Shown here one piece after another: positions 19,700-29,174 of a stretch of 64,000 nucleotides of DNA. The stretch is from VBOC01 sp964512655 (lineage in GTDB: Bacteria > Bacteroidota > Ignavibacteria > UBA10030 > SZUA-254): NCBI GenBank assembly GCA_964512655.1, contig CAZEJT010000001.1, forward strand, positions 496,001 to 560,000. Reading direction: 5' to 3'. Each line of letters starts with the position of its first letter. Position 1 is the first letter of the stretch. The notes beneath the pieces are model-generated. The model did no database searches, was not told where the DNA came from, and worked only from the letters and a program-made list of their open reading frames with translations. A program made the position numbers and the translations under genes.

Positions 19700-21387
19700 T
19701 GCTCTCATGGCGTACAATACTTCTCACCGCTCCTCTCCTGATGGGGCTCCTGCCGTGCGGCTGCGGGCGACAGGACGCAGGAGCGGTGGCGGTAGTTCTC
19801 GGCAAGCCCATTTCAGCAGATGAGTTCAGGATCCGCTATGCCGCCTATCTCTCCATTACTTCTTCGCGCGACAATATTCTGCTTCGGAAAAAGATACTCG
19901 GCAACATGGTCAACGAAGCCCTCATATTCGACGAGATTCACCGCACCGGCATGGATGCGGACAGCGCCGCGCTCCAGCGCATGGGGCAAATCCGGGATGA
20001 GGCCCTGCTGATGGGATATGCCCGACACATCACACTCGATACGATGAAGGTTTCCGAGCAGGATCTGAGGGAGGAATTCAGGAGGTTTAAGACCAGGGTG
20101 AGGGCCCGGTACTTGTATGCGAAGTCCGAGGAGGAGGCCTGGCGCCTGAAGGAGCGCATCGACAAGGGAGCGACTTTCGAATCGCTTGCGCGCGAAGTGT
20201 TTGAGGATCCCGGTCTGGCAAATAACGGCGGCGACCTTGGATATTTCGGCTGGGGGGAAATGGAGCCCGCGCTCGAAGATGCCGCCTTTAGCATGGCCGT
20301 CGAGGAGGTCTCCGAACCCGTCAAAATGAGAATCGGCTTCTCCATCATCAAGGTTGAAGGGCGTGTCGAAGAGCCTCTTCTTTCCGAGAGCGATTACGTT
20401 AACGCAAAGGAAAAACTCGAGCAGTCGGTCAAGCGGCGCAAGGTCGTGCATCTCCTCACCAGCGCCACACAAGAGATAGCCCGCGATTTGTCGATCACGT
20501 TCGACGAGCCAACGCTTGGCGAGCTTTATAAGCGCTGGGGCGCCGACAGCGCCTCATCGGGAAGCATCATCTCTTCGGAGAGCCCACGAATTCCCGACAC
20601 TCTTTCGGCGAAGACCCTTATGAGGGTTGGGGGAAATCCGTGGAGCGTTGCGGATTTCGCACGAGGTCTGAAGACCGCGGCCACGATGCATGCACGGAAG
20701 CGCGTTAAGAGCCCCGAGGACCTTCGGACGGTTGCGATAGGACTTGCGGCACGGGGGGTCCTGCTTGAGAGGGCCCATGCATCCGGGCTTGAACGTGATA
20801 CCGATGTCGTCACTCAGGTCAAGCGGGTCGGCGACGAGTATTTTCTCAAGAGATGGTCTTCTTCCGTCCAGGATACGGTGGGCCGTCATGGTTGGAGTGA
20901 ACGCGACATGATGAGCTACTTCCGCGAACACCGCGATCTCTACGCGTATCCACCCGAGGTCAACGTCGCGGAGATCCTCGTGCGTACGGAAAAGGAGGGG
21001 GCAGAGATGATGAAGCTTGTGAGGGCCGGAGCAGACTTTGCGACGCTCGCCCGCAAGCGCTCGATCCGCCTCTGGGCCGCCAGGAAGGGCGGAGAGCTCG
21101 GTTTTGGAACCAGATCGTCGTTCGGGATGCTCGGCGAAAATTTCTTTAACGCTAAGCCGGGGGACCTCATAGGGCCCGAGCATGTTGAGCCCTACTACGG
21201 AGTCTTCAAGATTCTTGCGAGGAGAGAAGGAAGGCCGATGACGTTCGATGAATCCCGCGAGGAAGTATCGAAGAGCCTCTCCTTTCTGCGAAAGCAGCAG
21301 GTTGTCAAGGATGCGGTCGATCGGCTCCGCGCACAATCGCGGGTTGAAATTCACGAAGACCTGCTCGCCGACCTCATGATCAAGTGA
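19699..21387 (+). CDS. Parvulin-type peptidyl-prolyl isomerase with two PpiC domains (SurA/PrsA-like)
   Basis: A 562-residue envelope folding factor. The GTG start overlaps the stop of the GH13 gene by one base. The N-terminal hydrophobic segment ends in LLPCGCG, so it may be a lipoprotein although the lipobox is not ideal. A SurA-like helical N-terminal domain is followed by one parvulin domain at about 134-217 (NNGGDLGYFGWGEMEPALED) and a second at about 420-510 (RKGGELGFG, the EILVRTEKEG start). Two parvulin domains in a periplasmic chaperone suit barrel-protein and exported-enzyme folding. Being co-translated with a secreted amylase and just upstream of a TonB receptor suggests it serves this locus. 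Confidence 0.87.
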   Translation: MLSWRTILLTAPLLMGLLPCGCGRQDAGAVAVVLGKPISADEFRIRYAAYLSITSSRDNILLRKKILGNMVNEALIFDEIHRTGMDADSAALQRMGQIRDEALLMGYARHITLDTMKVSEQDLREEFRRFKTRVRARYLYAKSEEEAWRLKERIDKGATFESLAREVFEDPGLANNGGDLGYFGWGEMEPALEDAAFSMAVEEVSEPVKMRIGFSIIKVEGRVEEPLLSESDYVNAKEKLEQSVKRRKVVHLLTSATQEIARDLSITFDEPTLGELYKRWGADSASSGSIISSESPRIPDTLSAKTLMRVGGNPWSVADFARGLKTAATMHARKRVKSPEDLRTVAIGLAARGVLLERAHASGLERDTDVVTQVKRVGDEYFLKRWSSSVQDTVGRHGWSERDMMSYFREHRDLYAYPPEVNVAEILVRTEKEGAEMMKLVRAGADFATLARKRSIRLWAARKGGELGFGTRSSFGMLGENFFNAKPGDLIGPEHVEPYYGVFKILARREGRPMTFDESREEVSKSLSFLRKQQVVKDAVDRLRAQSRVEIHEDLLADLMIK

Positions 21388-21413
21388 GAGTACAAGCGTA
21401 AGGATTCCGAGCC

Positions 21414-24236
21414 ATGAAGCCAACTCTACCGCTACTACTCCTTGTCGCCCTCCTCACCTCCACCGTGGCGGAAGGAGGCACGACCGGCAAGATCGCCGGA
21501 CACATCAAGGACAGCCAGACCAATGAGGCCCTCGCCGGAGTGAACGTGCTGATCCAGGGAACGTCTCTCGGCGCGGCGAGCGATGTTGAAGGGTACTACG
21601 CCATCCTCAATGTCCCGCCGGGGTCGTACACCATTGTCATTTCCGCAATTGGATACACGAAGAAAAGCGTCACAGATTTGTCGGTTTCCGTCGACCTGAC
21701 TACGACGCTTGATGTTCAACTGGCGTCGACGGTGGTGGAGGTATCTCCTGAAATCGTGATTACCGCCGAGCGCCCGGTCGTGAAAAAGGATCTCACGTCT
21801 TCCGAGTCGCACGTCGACGCCGGGCAGATTCACACGCTTCCGGTGTCGGAAGTGAGCCAGGTTCTGGCGCTGCAGTCCGGGATTACGGTCGATCCGGGGG
21901 GCGGTGTCCATATCCGCGGTGGTAGAACGAGCGAGGTTGCTTACTGGGTGGACGGCGTCTCCGTCTCCGACGTCTACGACGGCCACCAGGCCGTCCAGGT
22001 CGAGAACAACGCGGTGCAGGAATTACAAGTGATCAGCGGGACGTTCAACGCCGAGTACGGACAGGCAATGTCGGGAATCGTGAACATCGTGACAAAGGAC
22101 GGGGGCCCGCAGTACCATGGAAACCTGTCGACCTACACCGGGTCGTACGCGACGTCGGACGGCTACAGGTACAGTGACTTTACCTTTTACCTGGATCCCG
22201 CCCTCTATGCCGGAGCGAGAACAGCAGATCAGCTCTTTTACAATCTGGATAAGATCCGTCCATTCGATGACCGCGACGTGGAGGGAAGCCTGAGCGGGCC
22301 CGTCCCGGGGATCCGGAGCCTGACGTTCTACGCCTCGGGCCGGTATCTCAGGAGCAACGGGTGGCTGTATGGCGACAGACTCATTAACACAGACGGGAGC
22401 CTGGCCTTCGACCCGACAGGCAGGATCGTGTATGGGCCCGGGAATTCCCCTATCGGCCTGCGCCTCCCCGACAATCCCGTCTCGATGAACGACCGCGAGA
22501 GAATCTCCGGCCAGGCGAAACTGACTTACCAGTTCACAGGGACGATGAAGCTCAGCGTGAGCGGGGTGGCGAGCAAGGTCGACTACCGTGACTTCTCACA
22601 GGATTGGCAGTTCGTGCCGGATGGCGACGTCAAGAAATACGACCGGGGGTATGAGGGTTCGGCCTTATGGACTCACACGCTGGGATCAACGTCGTTCTAC
22701 ACGGTCAACGCTGCGTTTTTCAAGAAGGAGTTCAAAGAGTATTTGTATGAGAACCCTCTCGACCCGAGATACATCGTAGATCCGAACCTCCAGGCCAAAA
22801 ACCTCTACGAGTTCAATCATCTCGGGACAAACCTTCACCATTTCAAAAGGATGACGGAGACGCGGGACGCCAAAATCGACTACACCAACCAGGTGAGCCA
22901 GCTTCACCAGCTCAAGGTGGGGGTCGAGGGGAAACTGCACAGACTCTACCTCGAAGATTACAACGTCGCGCCTGCGCAGGACGCCCAGGGGCGCTACATA
23001 CCGGCGATTCCCGATCCCACAAGCCCCTTGTACCAGGAATACACCGAGCGGCCTGTTGAATTTTCCGCCTACGCGCAGGATAAGCTCGAATATGAGCGGA
23101 TGATCGTAAACATTGGCCTCCGGTACGATTACTTCAATTCCCGGGGAACGATCCTTTCTGATCCAGCGGACCCCAATGTGTACCTTCCCCAGAAGCCCGA
23201 GAATCAGGCGTTGACGCTCGACCAGCGCTTGCAGGAGTGGTATAGGCGCGCATCGAAAAAAGGAAACGTAAGTCCCAGATTCGGGATTTCTTACCCGATC
23301 ACAGACAAGGGGGTGCTCCATTTTTCGTACGGGCATTTTCTGCAGATACCCTCATTCATTAATCTCTATCAGAATCCCGGCTACAAGGTAACGACACAGC
23401 CGGGAGTGCAGGGAGTCTATGGAAACCCCGATTTGAATGCGCAGAAGACCGTCATGTATGAGATCGGGCTGCAGCAACAACTGACGGACGCGCTCAGCTT
23501 CGACGTGACCACATTCTACAGGGATGTTCGCGATTGGGTTACTACCAGCGCTCAGATACCCGTCAGGGATCCCGTGACGGCCACGACATATTATACAATG
23601 TATGTCAACCGTGATTACGCGAATACGAGAGGCATCACGCTTACCGTTAACAAGCGACCTAACGATCTGCTCTCGCTCGTGCTCTCATACACATTCCAGG
23701 TAGCGGAGGGAAACAACTCGAACCCGGATGACGAGCAGGCCGCGCTGGTCTCGAACAAGGAGCCCGCCAGGACTCTCACCCCGCTCGATTGGGATCAGAC
23801 TCACACTGCGAACCTGACGATGGGGATCGGGCGGCAGGGGTGGGGAGTGTTTTTGCTCGGCAGGTACGGCTCGGGGCTTCCCTATACTCCCGTAATCAAC
23901 CAGGCCGAGGCGAGAGGTGTTGACGCAGCCCGGACCGTCCAAAGCAACAGCAGGAGGCGCCCCGCCACCTACACAGCCGATCTCAGGGCCTTCAAGGATG
24001 TGACGCTGGGCGCGTTGAACGTCAGCCTGTTCCTGAAAGTATTCAACCTCTTCGACCGCAGGAACGAAGTGACGGTGTACGGCCAGACTGGACGGGCGTC
24101 CGCCACGCCCGAAGCACTCGGCGCCGGGAACATCACCGGAGCGAACCGGTTCAACCCTGTGGAGGCGTACCTGATTCGGCCCGACTATTACTCGGAACCC
24201 CGTGAAATCCAACTGGGAGCAGAGCTGGAATTTTAG
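21414..24236 (+). CDS. TonB-dependent outer-membrane receptor with carboxypeptidase-regulatory-like domain
   Basis: A 940-residue receptor. Signal peptide at 1-20; a CarboxypepD_reg-like Ig fold at about 25-105 (GKIAGHIKDSQTNEALAGVN, TIVISAIGYTKKS); plug at about 110-230 with VHIRGGRTSEVAYWVDGVSV and VISGTFNAEYGQAMSGIVNI; then a 22-strand-type barrel ending in IQLGAELEF with terminal Phe. This architecture is SusC-like in its N-terminus, but no SusD partner lies next to it. Its position inside the alpha-glucan locus suggests oligosaccharide uptake, although receptors of this shape often sit next to Fn3-type and PorV/PorQ-type genes for unknown reasons, as here. Confidence 0.9.
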   Translation: MKPTLPLLLLVALLTSTVAEGGTTGKIAGHIKDSQTNEALAGVNVLIQGTSLGAASDVEGYYAILNVPPGSYTIVISAIGYTKKSVTDLSVSVDLTTTLDVQLASTVVEVSPEIVITAERPVVKKDLTSSESHVDAGQIHTLPVSEVSQVLALQSGITVDPGGGVHIRGGRTSEVAYWVDGVSVSDVYDGHQAVQVENNAVQELQVISGTFNAEYGQAMSGIVNIVTKDGGPQYHGNLSTYTGSYATSDGYRYSDFTFYLDPALYAGARTADQLFYNLDKIRPFDDRDVEGSLSGPVPGIRSLTFYASGRYLRSNGWLYGDRLINTDGSLAFDPTGRIVYGPGNSPIGLRLPDNPVSMNDRERISGQAKLTYQFTGTMKLSVSGVASKVDYRDFSQDWQFVPDGDVKKYDRGYEGSALWTHTLGSTSFYTVNAAFFKKEFKEYLYENPLDPRYIVDPNLQAKNLYEFNHLGTNLHHFKRMTETRDAKIDYTNQVSQLHQLKVGVEGKLHRLYLEDYNVAPAQDAQGRYIPAIPDPTSPLYQEYTERPVEFSAYAQDKLEYERMIVNIGLRYDYFNSRGTILSDPADPNVYLPQKPENQALTLDQRLQEWYRRASKKGNVSPRFGISYPITDKGVLHFSYGHFLQIPSFINLYQNPGYKVTTQPGVQGVYGNPDLNAQKTVMYEIGLQQQLTDALSFDVTTFYRDVRDWVTTSAQIPVRDPVTATTYYTMYVNRDYANTRGITLTVNKRPNDLLSLVLSYTFQVAEGNNSNPDDEQAALVSNKEPARTLTPLDWDQTHTANLTMGIGRQGWGVFLLGRYGSGLPYTPVINQAEARGVDAARTVQSNSRRRPATYTADLRAFKDVTLGALNVSLFLKVFNLFDRRNEVTVYGQTGRASATPEALGAGNITGANRFNPVEAYLIRPDYYSEPREIQLGAELEF

Positions 24237-24283
24237 TTACGGTCCTGCGAGAACGCTACTGAACAATGAGGCTTGAGAGGCAT

Positions 24284-27200
24284 ATGATGAACGCGTTTGT
24301 ACGCTGTTTTCTCCTCGCCGTCGCGGCAGGATTCTGCGGCCTGGGAACTGTTGGTGCACAGAATACGCCGAGCAAGGAGCGAGTTGATCCCAGTCTGCGG
24401 CGCCGAACGGAGATCGATGGGAACAACGTGAGGACGAGCGTCTTCAACTTTGTTTTCTCCGGCCGCACGGGTGCCGGACAAGGGGTGCCTTACGAGTGGC
24501 CGAAAAACACAGGCCGCGACTATATCGCCCTGGTTGCGCTTTTCTTCGGGGGAGAGGTGAGGGATGACACCGGAAAACTGGTGCGGATCGTCGATCTTCC
24601 GGCATTCCGGACGAATCAGGCCACCGGAGGTGACTGGAACATGAACCCGATCCCCGGATATTTCAACCCTACCGTGGGCAAGATTGCGAAGAGCGACGAT
24701 TCCACAACGTGGCCCGCGTTCTGGCCCGACAAGCTTTCAGATCCCGGCGATCCGGGTTGGAGAGGGAGCTGGAACGGCTACTTCGGCAAGAATCAGTTTA
24801 ACGCCGATCAGGAAATGTACTACCGCGACGGCGACGACAACTATAACCGGTTTAATTACACCCCCGATACGACGGACCCGGCCCGCAAGGGCCTCGGGCT
24901 CGTCGTGGATGTGCGAGTGCTCGAGTGGTCTCAGGTGTCGGTGGCTGATGCGGTCTTCTTCATCCAGGAGGTGAAAAACGACGGCACGAAAGATATCAAT
25001 AAGGCCGCGATGACCATCTGGCTCGCGGATTTTGTCGGCGGGGACGGCGATTCGCAGGATGACGCGCCCGATTTCGACCTCATCCTTGACATCGCGTACT
25101 CGCTGGATGCCGACGGAGTCAGCTCGAATGCCGCCTTCCAGGGTGTATTCGTCGGGGCGGCGGCGACCCTCTATCTCGAGACGCCCGGGAACGCAGAGGA
25201 TCGCATCGATAACGACGGAGACAGCCCGGAGAATCCGCAGAGCGGAGGGGGCCCGCCCGTTACGTTCGACATGCTCGACGGCGAGATCCCCGGCGACGGG
25301 ATCGACAACAATCACAACGGCCTTGTCGACGAGGACTCCACGTACATCGCGTTCGGCCACCAGGTCGCCGTCACATTTGCCGACGGGATCGACAATAACG
25401 GCAACGGAGAGACAGGAAGCCCGGTGGTCACACAGCAGATGATCGATCAGGCGGCGACCGACCAGTGGATCGATTCCTCCCAGAATCCGCCGAAGGTGTA
25501 CCAGTGGCACCGATGGCCCCCGAATCCTGAGACCGATCCGATGCAGAGGGGGCTCGACGGGCATCCGATTATCCACCTGATCCAGCTCGGCCCCGAAGAT
25601 CTGAACAAGAGATTCAAGGACAACATCGACAACGACGGGAATTCATACGGAGATCTCCCGCTCGTGACACAGGGTATGATCGATACCGCCGCTTCAGACG
25701 TCTACCATCGCTACCGGGTGCCGGGCACCGATGTCATACTCTATAACCTCGCGAGCGCGGATCTGGGCAAAAAGTATTTGAACAAGGACCGGCTGAGAGA
25801 CGCTGGAGTCGACGAAGGAATCGACGAGATGGTGGATGAGTCGAGGAATGACGGGATCGATAACGATGGCGACTGGAATCCGCTCACAGACGACGTCGGG
25901 CTCGACGGCGTGCCGAATACACATGACTTTGGAGAAGGGGACGGAAGACCGACCTCGGGTGTCGGAACTCCCTTCCCGGGCGAGCCGAGCATCGACAAGA
26001 CGGATATCAAGGAAGCGGACCAGATAGGACTAACTAACGTCCAGTATCTCGCCGCAGGGGCGATAAACTTCACGACGACACCCGACGTGTTCTTCTGGGC
26101 TTCCTTCATGATCCCGGGAAGCTTCGTGAATCCGGCACTGATCGGAAGGGGGGATTACGATCTCTTCGTTTCATCCGGTCTCTTTCCCCTTCGCGCGGGA
26201 CAAATCGAGAGGATTTCCTACGCAGTTGTGTTCGGCAACGCGGTTCGCGCCGGGAATGCCGACGTAAGCGGGGCGAGGCCCGATGCGCTAAGGAAGCGGA
26301 GGTTCGCGCAGCTCGCGTACCAGCAGAATTACAAATTTGCACAGGCGCCGCTGGAGCCGACGCTGACGGCCGTGCCGGGGGATCATCGGGTGACTCTCTA
26401 CTGGGACAGCAAATCGGAGTCGTCTTTCGACAGATTTCTCGCGGGGATCCCCGGAGCCCCTGCCCGTGATTTCGAAGGTTACCGCATTTACCGCTCCACC
26501 GACCCGGCCTTTGAAGATGCGCGCGTGATTACGGACGCGGAAGGAAATCCCGCTCCGTGGCTGAGGCCCATAGCGCAATTCGACCTCAAAGACGGAATCA
26601 AGGGATATGACTCCGTTGCATTCAACGGGGTGCAGTTCTACCTGGGAGATGATACCGGAATTCCGCACAGCTGGATCGACTCGACGGTGCAGAATGGGCA
26701 GAAGTATTATTACGCGATCCGCGGGTACGACCGGGGGTACAATCCTCTTGGCATCATTCCCTCAGAAAGCAATCTGAAGATCAGCATCGATAACGTAACG
26801 GGGAAGGTCACGGAAGTCGGGTCGTCCGTCGCGATTGTTACTCCCGAAGCTCCCGTCGGGGGATATCTTCCTCCGAATGTCACTCAGATTACCTTGATTG
26901 AGGGGAGCACAACGGGGAAGATAGGGTATGATATTGTCGATCCGAGGAAAGTGCGAGACGGGCGCACGTACCACATTACCTTTGAGGATACCTTGCTCCC
27001 CGGCGGGGCTCGGGCTCCAGACACGTTCAAGACGAAAAGCTTCACGCTTGCCGACATAACCGTCCCGGCAAGTCCGGAAACGCTCATCAACAGGAGCCGT
27101 TCGCTTGCCGACAGCATCGAGCAACCCATCACAGACGGCCTCAGACTGATCGTCAGGAACGAAAAGCTCTTCGGACTCAATGTCGCTCTCTCGGGCTGGA

Positions 27201-28021
27201 ATCATCAGGGGATCTGGGCTTATGATTTCAAACAATGGAAGGGGGGGCAGGTGATCGGTCAGCAGCGCCCCACAGACTACAAGATTGTGTTTGGACCTCC
27301 GGGTTTTGGAACTTCCACACAATACCTCATCAACCGGCCCAATCCGACTCTGACGGCCCCCGCGGGTCCGGCCAACTTCAAGGTATTCAATACTTCCCAA
27401 AACAAGGAGATCGAATTCGCGTTCTCGGAACGAGACACGAACGGCGGCGCAGGTATATTCAGCGCCCAGTATAACCGGTTCCTCGCGAATTCCACTCAGA
27501 GCGACGTAATCGTGTTTCTTGAACGGGACTCGCGAGACTCATTGATTCCGACATACGGCATGTCGGCCATTTTCGACTCAACGAATCGCGGTCCTCTGAA
27601 CGGGGACACATTGACTCTCGTGCTTTCCAAGCTCTTCAGGGCCGGCGACGTGTTCGAGTTCAAGACTTCGGCCCAAACCGTCAGTACTCAGAAGGCGAAG
27701 AGCGATCTCGACAGGATCAAGGTTGTTCCAAATCCTTACATTGCCGCGGCCACTTGGGAAGAACAAAACCCTTACTCGTCCGGCCGCGGGCCCCGTTCAA
27801 TCCATTTCAATCATCTGCCGCAGGACTGCACGATCCGCATCTATACCATTAGCGGCGAGCCCGTCGTTGAGCTCAAGCACCACAGCGGCCTCCTCGACGG
27901 GACGGAGGATTGGAATCTTCTCACCAGAGATAATCTCTCCGCAGCGTACGGCGTGTACATTTACCACGTCGACGCTCCGGGGATCGGAGAAAAGATTGGA
28001 AAGTTCGCGGTTATTAAGTGA
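24284..28021 (+). CDS. Large secreted Fn3-containing protein with Ca-binding-type DxDNDG repeats and T9SS-like C-terminus
   Basis: About 1245 residues. I chose the ATG at 24284 (an ATG at 24266 is also open) because AGAGG lies just upstream and a clean signal peptide follows (MMNAFVRCFLLAVAAGFCGL). Residues about 300-560 carry spaced calcium-type motifs: RIDNDGDSPE, GIDNNHNGLVDED, GIDNNGNGE, NIDNDGNSYGD and GIDNDGDWNPLTDD, as in thrombospondin-3 or dockerin-like loops. Residues about 690-840 look like fibronectin type III (GYRIYRSTDPAFED, YYYAIRGYD). The last 100 residues (VVPNPYIAAATWEE, YGVYIYHVDAPG, GKFAVIK) resemble FlgD-like/T9SS C-terminal folds. It stands between a TonB receptor and a PorV/PorQ gene. 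Function not known. Confidence 0.75.
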   Translation: MMNAFVRCFLLAVAAGFCGLGTVGAQNTPSKERVDPSLRRRTEIDGNNVRTSVFNFVFSGRTGAGQGVPYEWPKNTGRDYIALVALFFGGEVRDDTGKLVRIVDLPAFRTNQATGGDWNMNPIPGYFNPTVGKIAKSDDSTTWPAFWPDKLSDPGDPGWRGSWNGYFGKNQFNADQEMYYRDGDDNYNRFNYTPDTTDPARKGLGLVVDVRVLEWSQVSVADAVFFIQEVKNDGTKDINKAAMTIWLADFVGGDGDSQDDAPDFDLILDIAYSLDADGVSSNAAFQGVFVGAAATLYLETPGNAEDRIDNDGDSPENPQSGGGPPVTFDMLDGEIPGDGIDNNHNGLVDEDSTYIAFGHQVAVTFADGIDNNGNGETGSPVVTQQMIDQAATDQWIDSSQNPPKVYQWHRWPPNPETDPMQRGLDGHPIIHLIQLGPEDLNKRFKDNIDNDGNSYGDLPLVTQGMIDTAASDVYHRYRVPGTDVILYNLASADLGKKYLNKDRLRDAGVDEGIDEMVDESRNDGIDNDGDWNPLTDDVGLDGVPNTHDFGEGDGRPTSGVGTPFPGEPSIDKTDIKEADQIGLTNVQYLAAGAINFTTTPDVFFWASFMIPGSFVNPALIGRGDYDLFVSSGLFPLRAGQIERISYAVVFGNAVRAGNADVSGARPDALRKRRFAQLAYQQNYKFAQAPLEPTLTAVPGDHRVTLYWDSKSESSFDRFLAGIPGAPARDFEGYRIYRSTDPAFEDARVITDAEGNPAPWLRPIAQFDLKDGIKGYDSVAFNGVQFYLGDDTGIPHSWIDSTVQNGQKYYYAIRGYDRGYNPLGIIPSESNLKISIDNVTGKVTEVGSSVAIVTPEAPVGGYLPPNVTQITLIEGSTTGKIGYDIVDPRKVRDGRTYHITFEDTLLPGGARAPDTFKTKSFTLADITVPASPETLINRSRSLADSIEQPITDGLRLIVRNEKLFGLNVALSGWNHQGIWAYDFKQWKGGQVIGQQRPTDYKIVFGPPGFGTSTQYLINRPNPTLTAPAGPANFKVFNTSQNKEIEFAFSERDTNGGAGIFSAQYNRFLANSTQSDVIVFLERDSRDSLIPTYGMSAIFDSTNRGPLNGDTLTLVLSKLFRAGDVFEFKTSAQTVSTQKAKSDLDRIKVVPNPYIAAATWEEQNPYSSGRGPRSIHFNHLPQDCTIRIYTISGEPVVELKHHSGLLDGTEDWNLLTRDNLSAAYGVYIYHVDAPGIGEKIGKFAVIK

Positions 28022-28061
28022 TGCATCTCATTGAACACACCGTCACGGGAAGGAGCTTGAC

Positions 28062-29090
28062 GTGAAGAGTCCTATCAGGATGGCTACGCTCTGCGTGGCA
28101 GCTACGGGTCTTCTCTGCTCGGCAGGGACCGCTCAGGAGGTAACGAAGGTCGGTACGACCGGAGGGAAGTTTCTGAGCATCCCGGTCGGCGCCAGGGCGG
28201 CGGGGATGGGCGGAGCGTTTGTCGGCCTGGCCGACGACGCCTCGGCGATGTACTGGAATCCGGCGGGCATCGCCCGATTGCCGCAGTCGGAAGCGCTGTT
28301 CACGCATTCGGAGTGGATCGCCGATATGGCGTTCAATTATGGCGGAGTCGTCGTTCCACTTGCCGGAGTGGGCACCGTCGGCATCAATCTGACATCGCTC
28401 TCGATGGGCGATATGGAGCGGACCACCGAGGAGCAGCCCGAGGGAACCGGGGAATTCTTTTCAGCCGGGAGCTTCGCGGTGGGCGTGTCGTTCGCGCGGA
28501 ATCTCACGGAGTGGTTTTCGATCGGCGGGAGCGTCAAGTACGTTAACGAGCACATATGGAACACAAGCGCGACCGATATTGCAGTCGATGTCGGTACGCT
28601 TTTCACGACTCCCTTCGCCGGCCTGAAGTTCGGCGCCGGAATCTCGAATTTCGGTCAGAAACTGCAGATGAGGGGTGATGATCTTCTCGTTTTGAAGGAC
28701 ATCTCTCCCAACCACGGTAACAATCCGAACGTAACTGCGAATCTCACGACGGATAATTTCGATCTGCCGCTGCTGTTACGCATCGGCCTTGCGTACGAGC
28801 CGCTGGTCTCTGAGGATCAGCATGTCACATTCGTCATAGATGCAGTTCACCCGAACGACAATTCGGAAAGCGTCAGCATGGGCACCGAATTGAGCGGCAT
28901 TCGGAACATTGTTGCCGTCAGGGCCGGTTACATGGCCCTCGGACAGAAAGACGCGGAAGAGCAGTATACGTTCGGGGGAGGCATTAAGTACAATCTGGAC
29001 AACAACTTAGTAATCCGCTTTGATTACGCTTTCCAGAAGTTCGGAATCCTCGATAACGTGCATAAATTTGCACTTGGCATTTTATTTTGA
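28062..29090 (+). CDS. PorV/PorQ-family outer-membrane protein
   Basis: A 342-residue protein starting at GTG after a good GGAAGGAG site. A signal peptide (MKSPIRMATLCVAATGLLCS) is followed by the family hallmark FLSIPVGARAAGMGGAF and ADDASAMYWNPAGIARL, which define the PorV/PorQ (UPF0164-like, FadL-fold) group. PorV is the shuttle that brings T9SS cargo to the attachment complex, and PorQ-like paralogues occur widely in FCB bacteria. Several genes nearby encode proteins with T9SS sorting domains, so a role in their export is reasonable, but the paralogue cannot be fixed by eye. It is the last of a TonB receptor / Fn3 protein / PorV-like run with short gaps. Confidence 0.88.
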   Translation: MKSPIRMATLCVAATGLLCSAGTAQEVTKVGTTGGKFLSIPVGARAAGMGGAFVGLADDASAMYWNPAGIARLPQSEALFTHSEWIADMAFNYGGVVVPLAGVGTVGINLTSLSMGDMERTTEEQPEGTGEFFSAGSFAVGVSFARNLTEWFSIGGSVKYVNEHIWNTSATDIAVDVGTLFTTPFAGLKFGAGISNFGQKLQMRGDDLLVLKDISPNHGNNPNVTANLTTDNFDLPLLLRIGLAYEPLVSEDQHVTFVIDAVHPNDNSESVSMGTELSGIRNIVAVRAGYMALGQKDAEEQYTFGGGIKYNLDNNLVIRFDYAFQKFGILDNVHKFALGILF

Positions 29091-29174
29091 TACTATTGCG
29101 CGGAAATTGCCTGGCTACTCGAAAATGAACCATTCGATCACAATTGTCCAACTCATACACGGGAGTATGGCCTC

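Noticed and set aside
21414..29090. SusD-like partner for the TonB receptor
   Set aside because: No neighbouring protein has a SusD-type lipobox and helical TPR N-terminus; the adjacent large gene is an Fn3/Ca-repeat protein.
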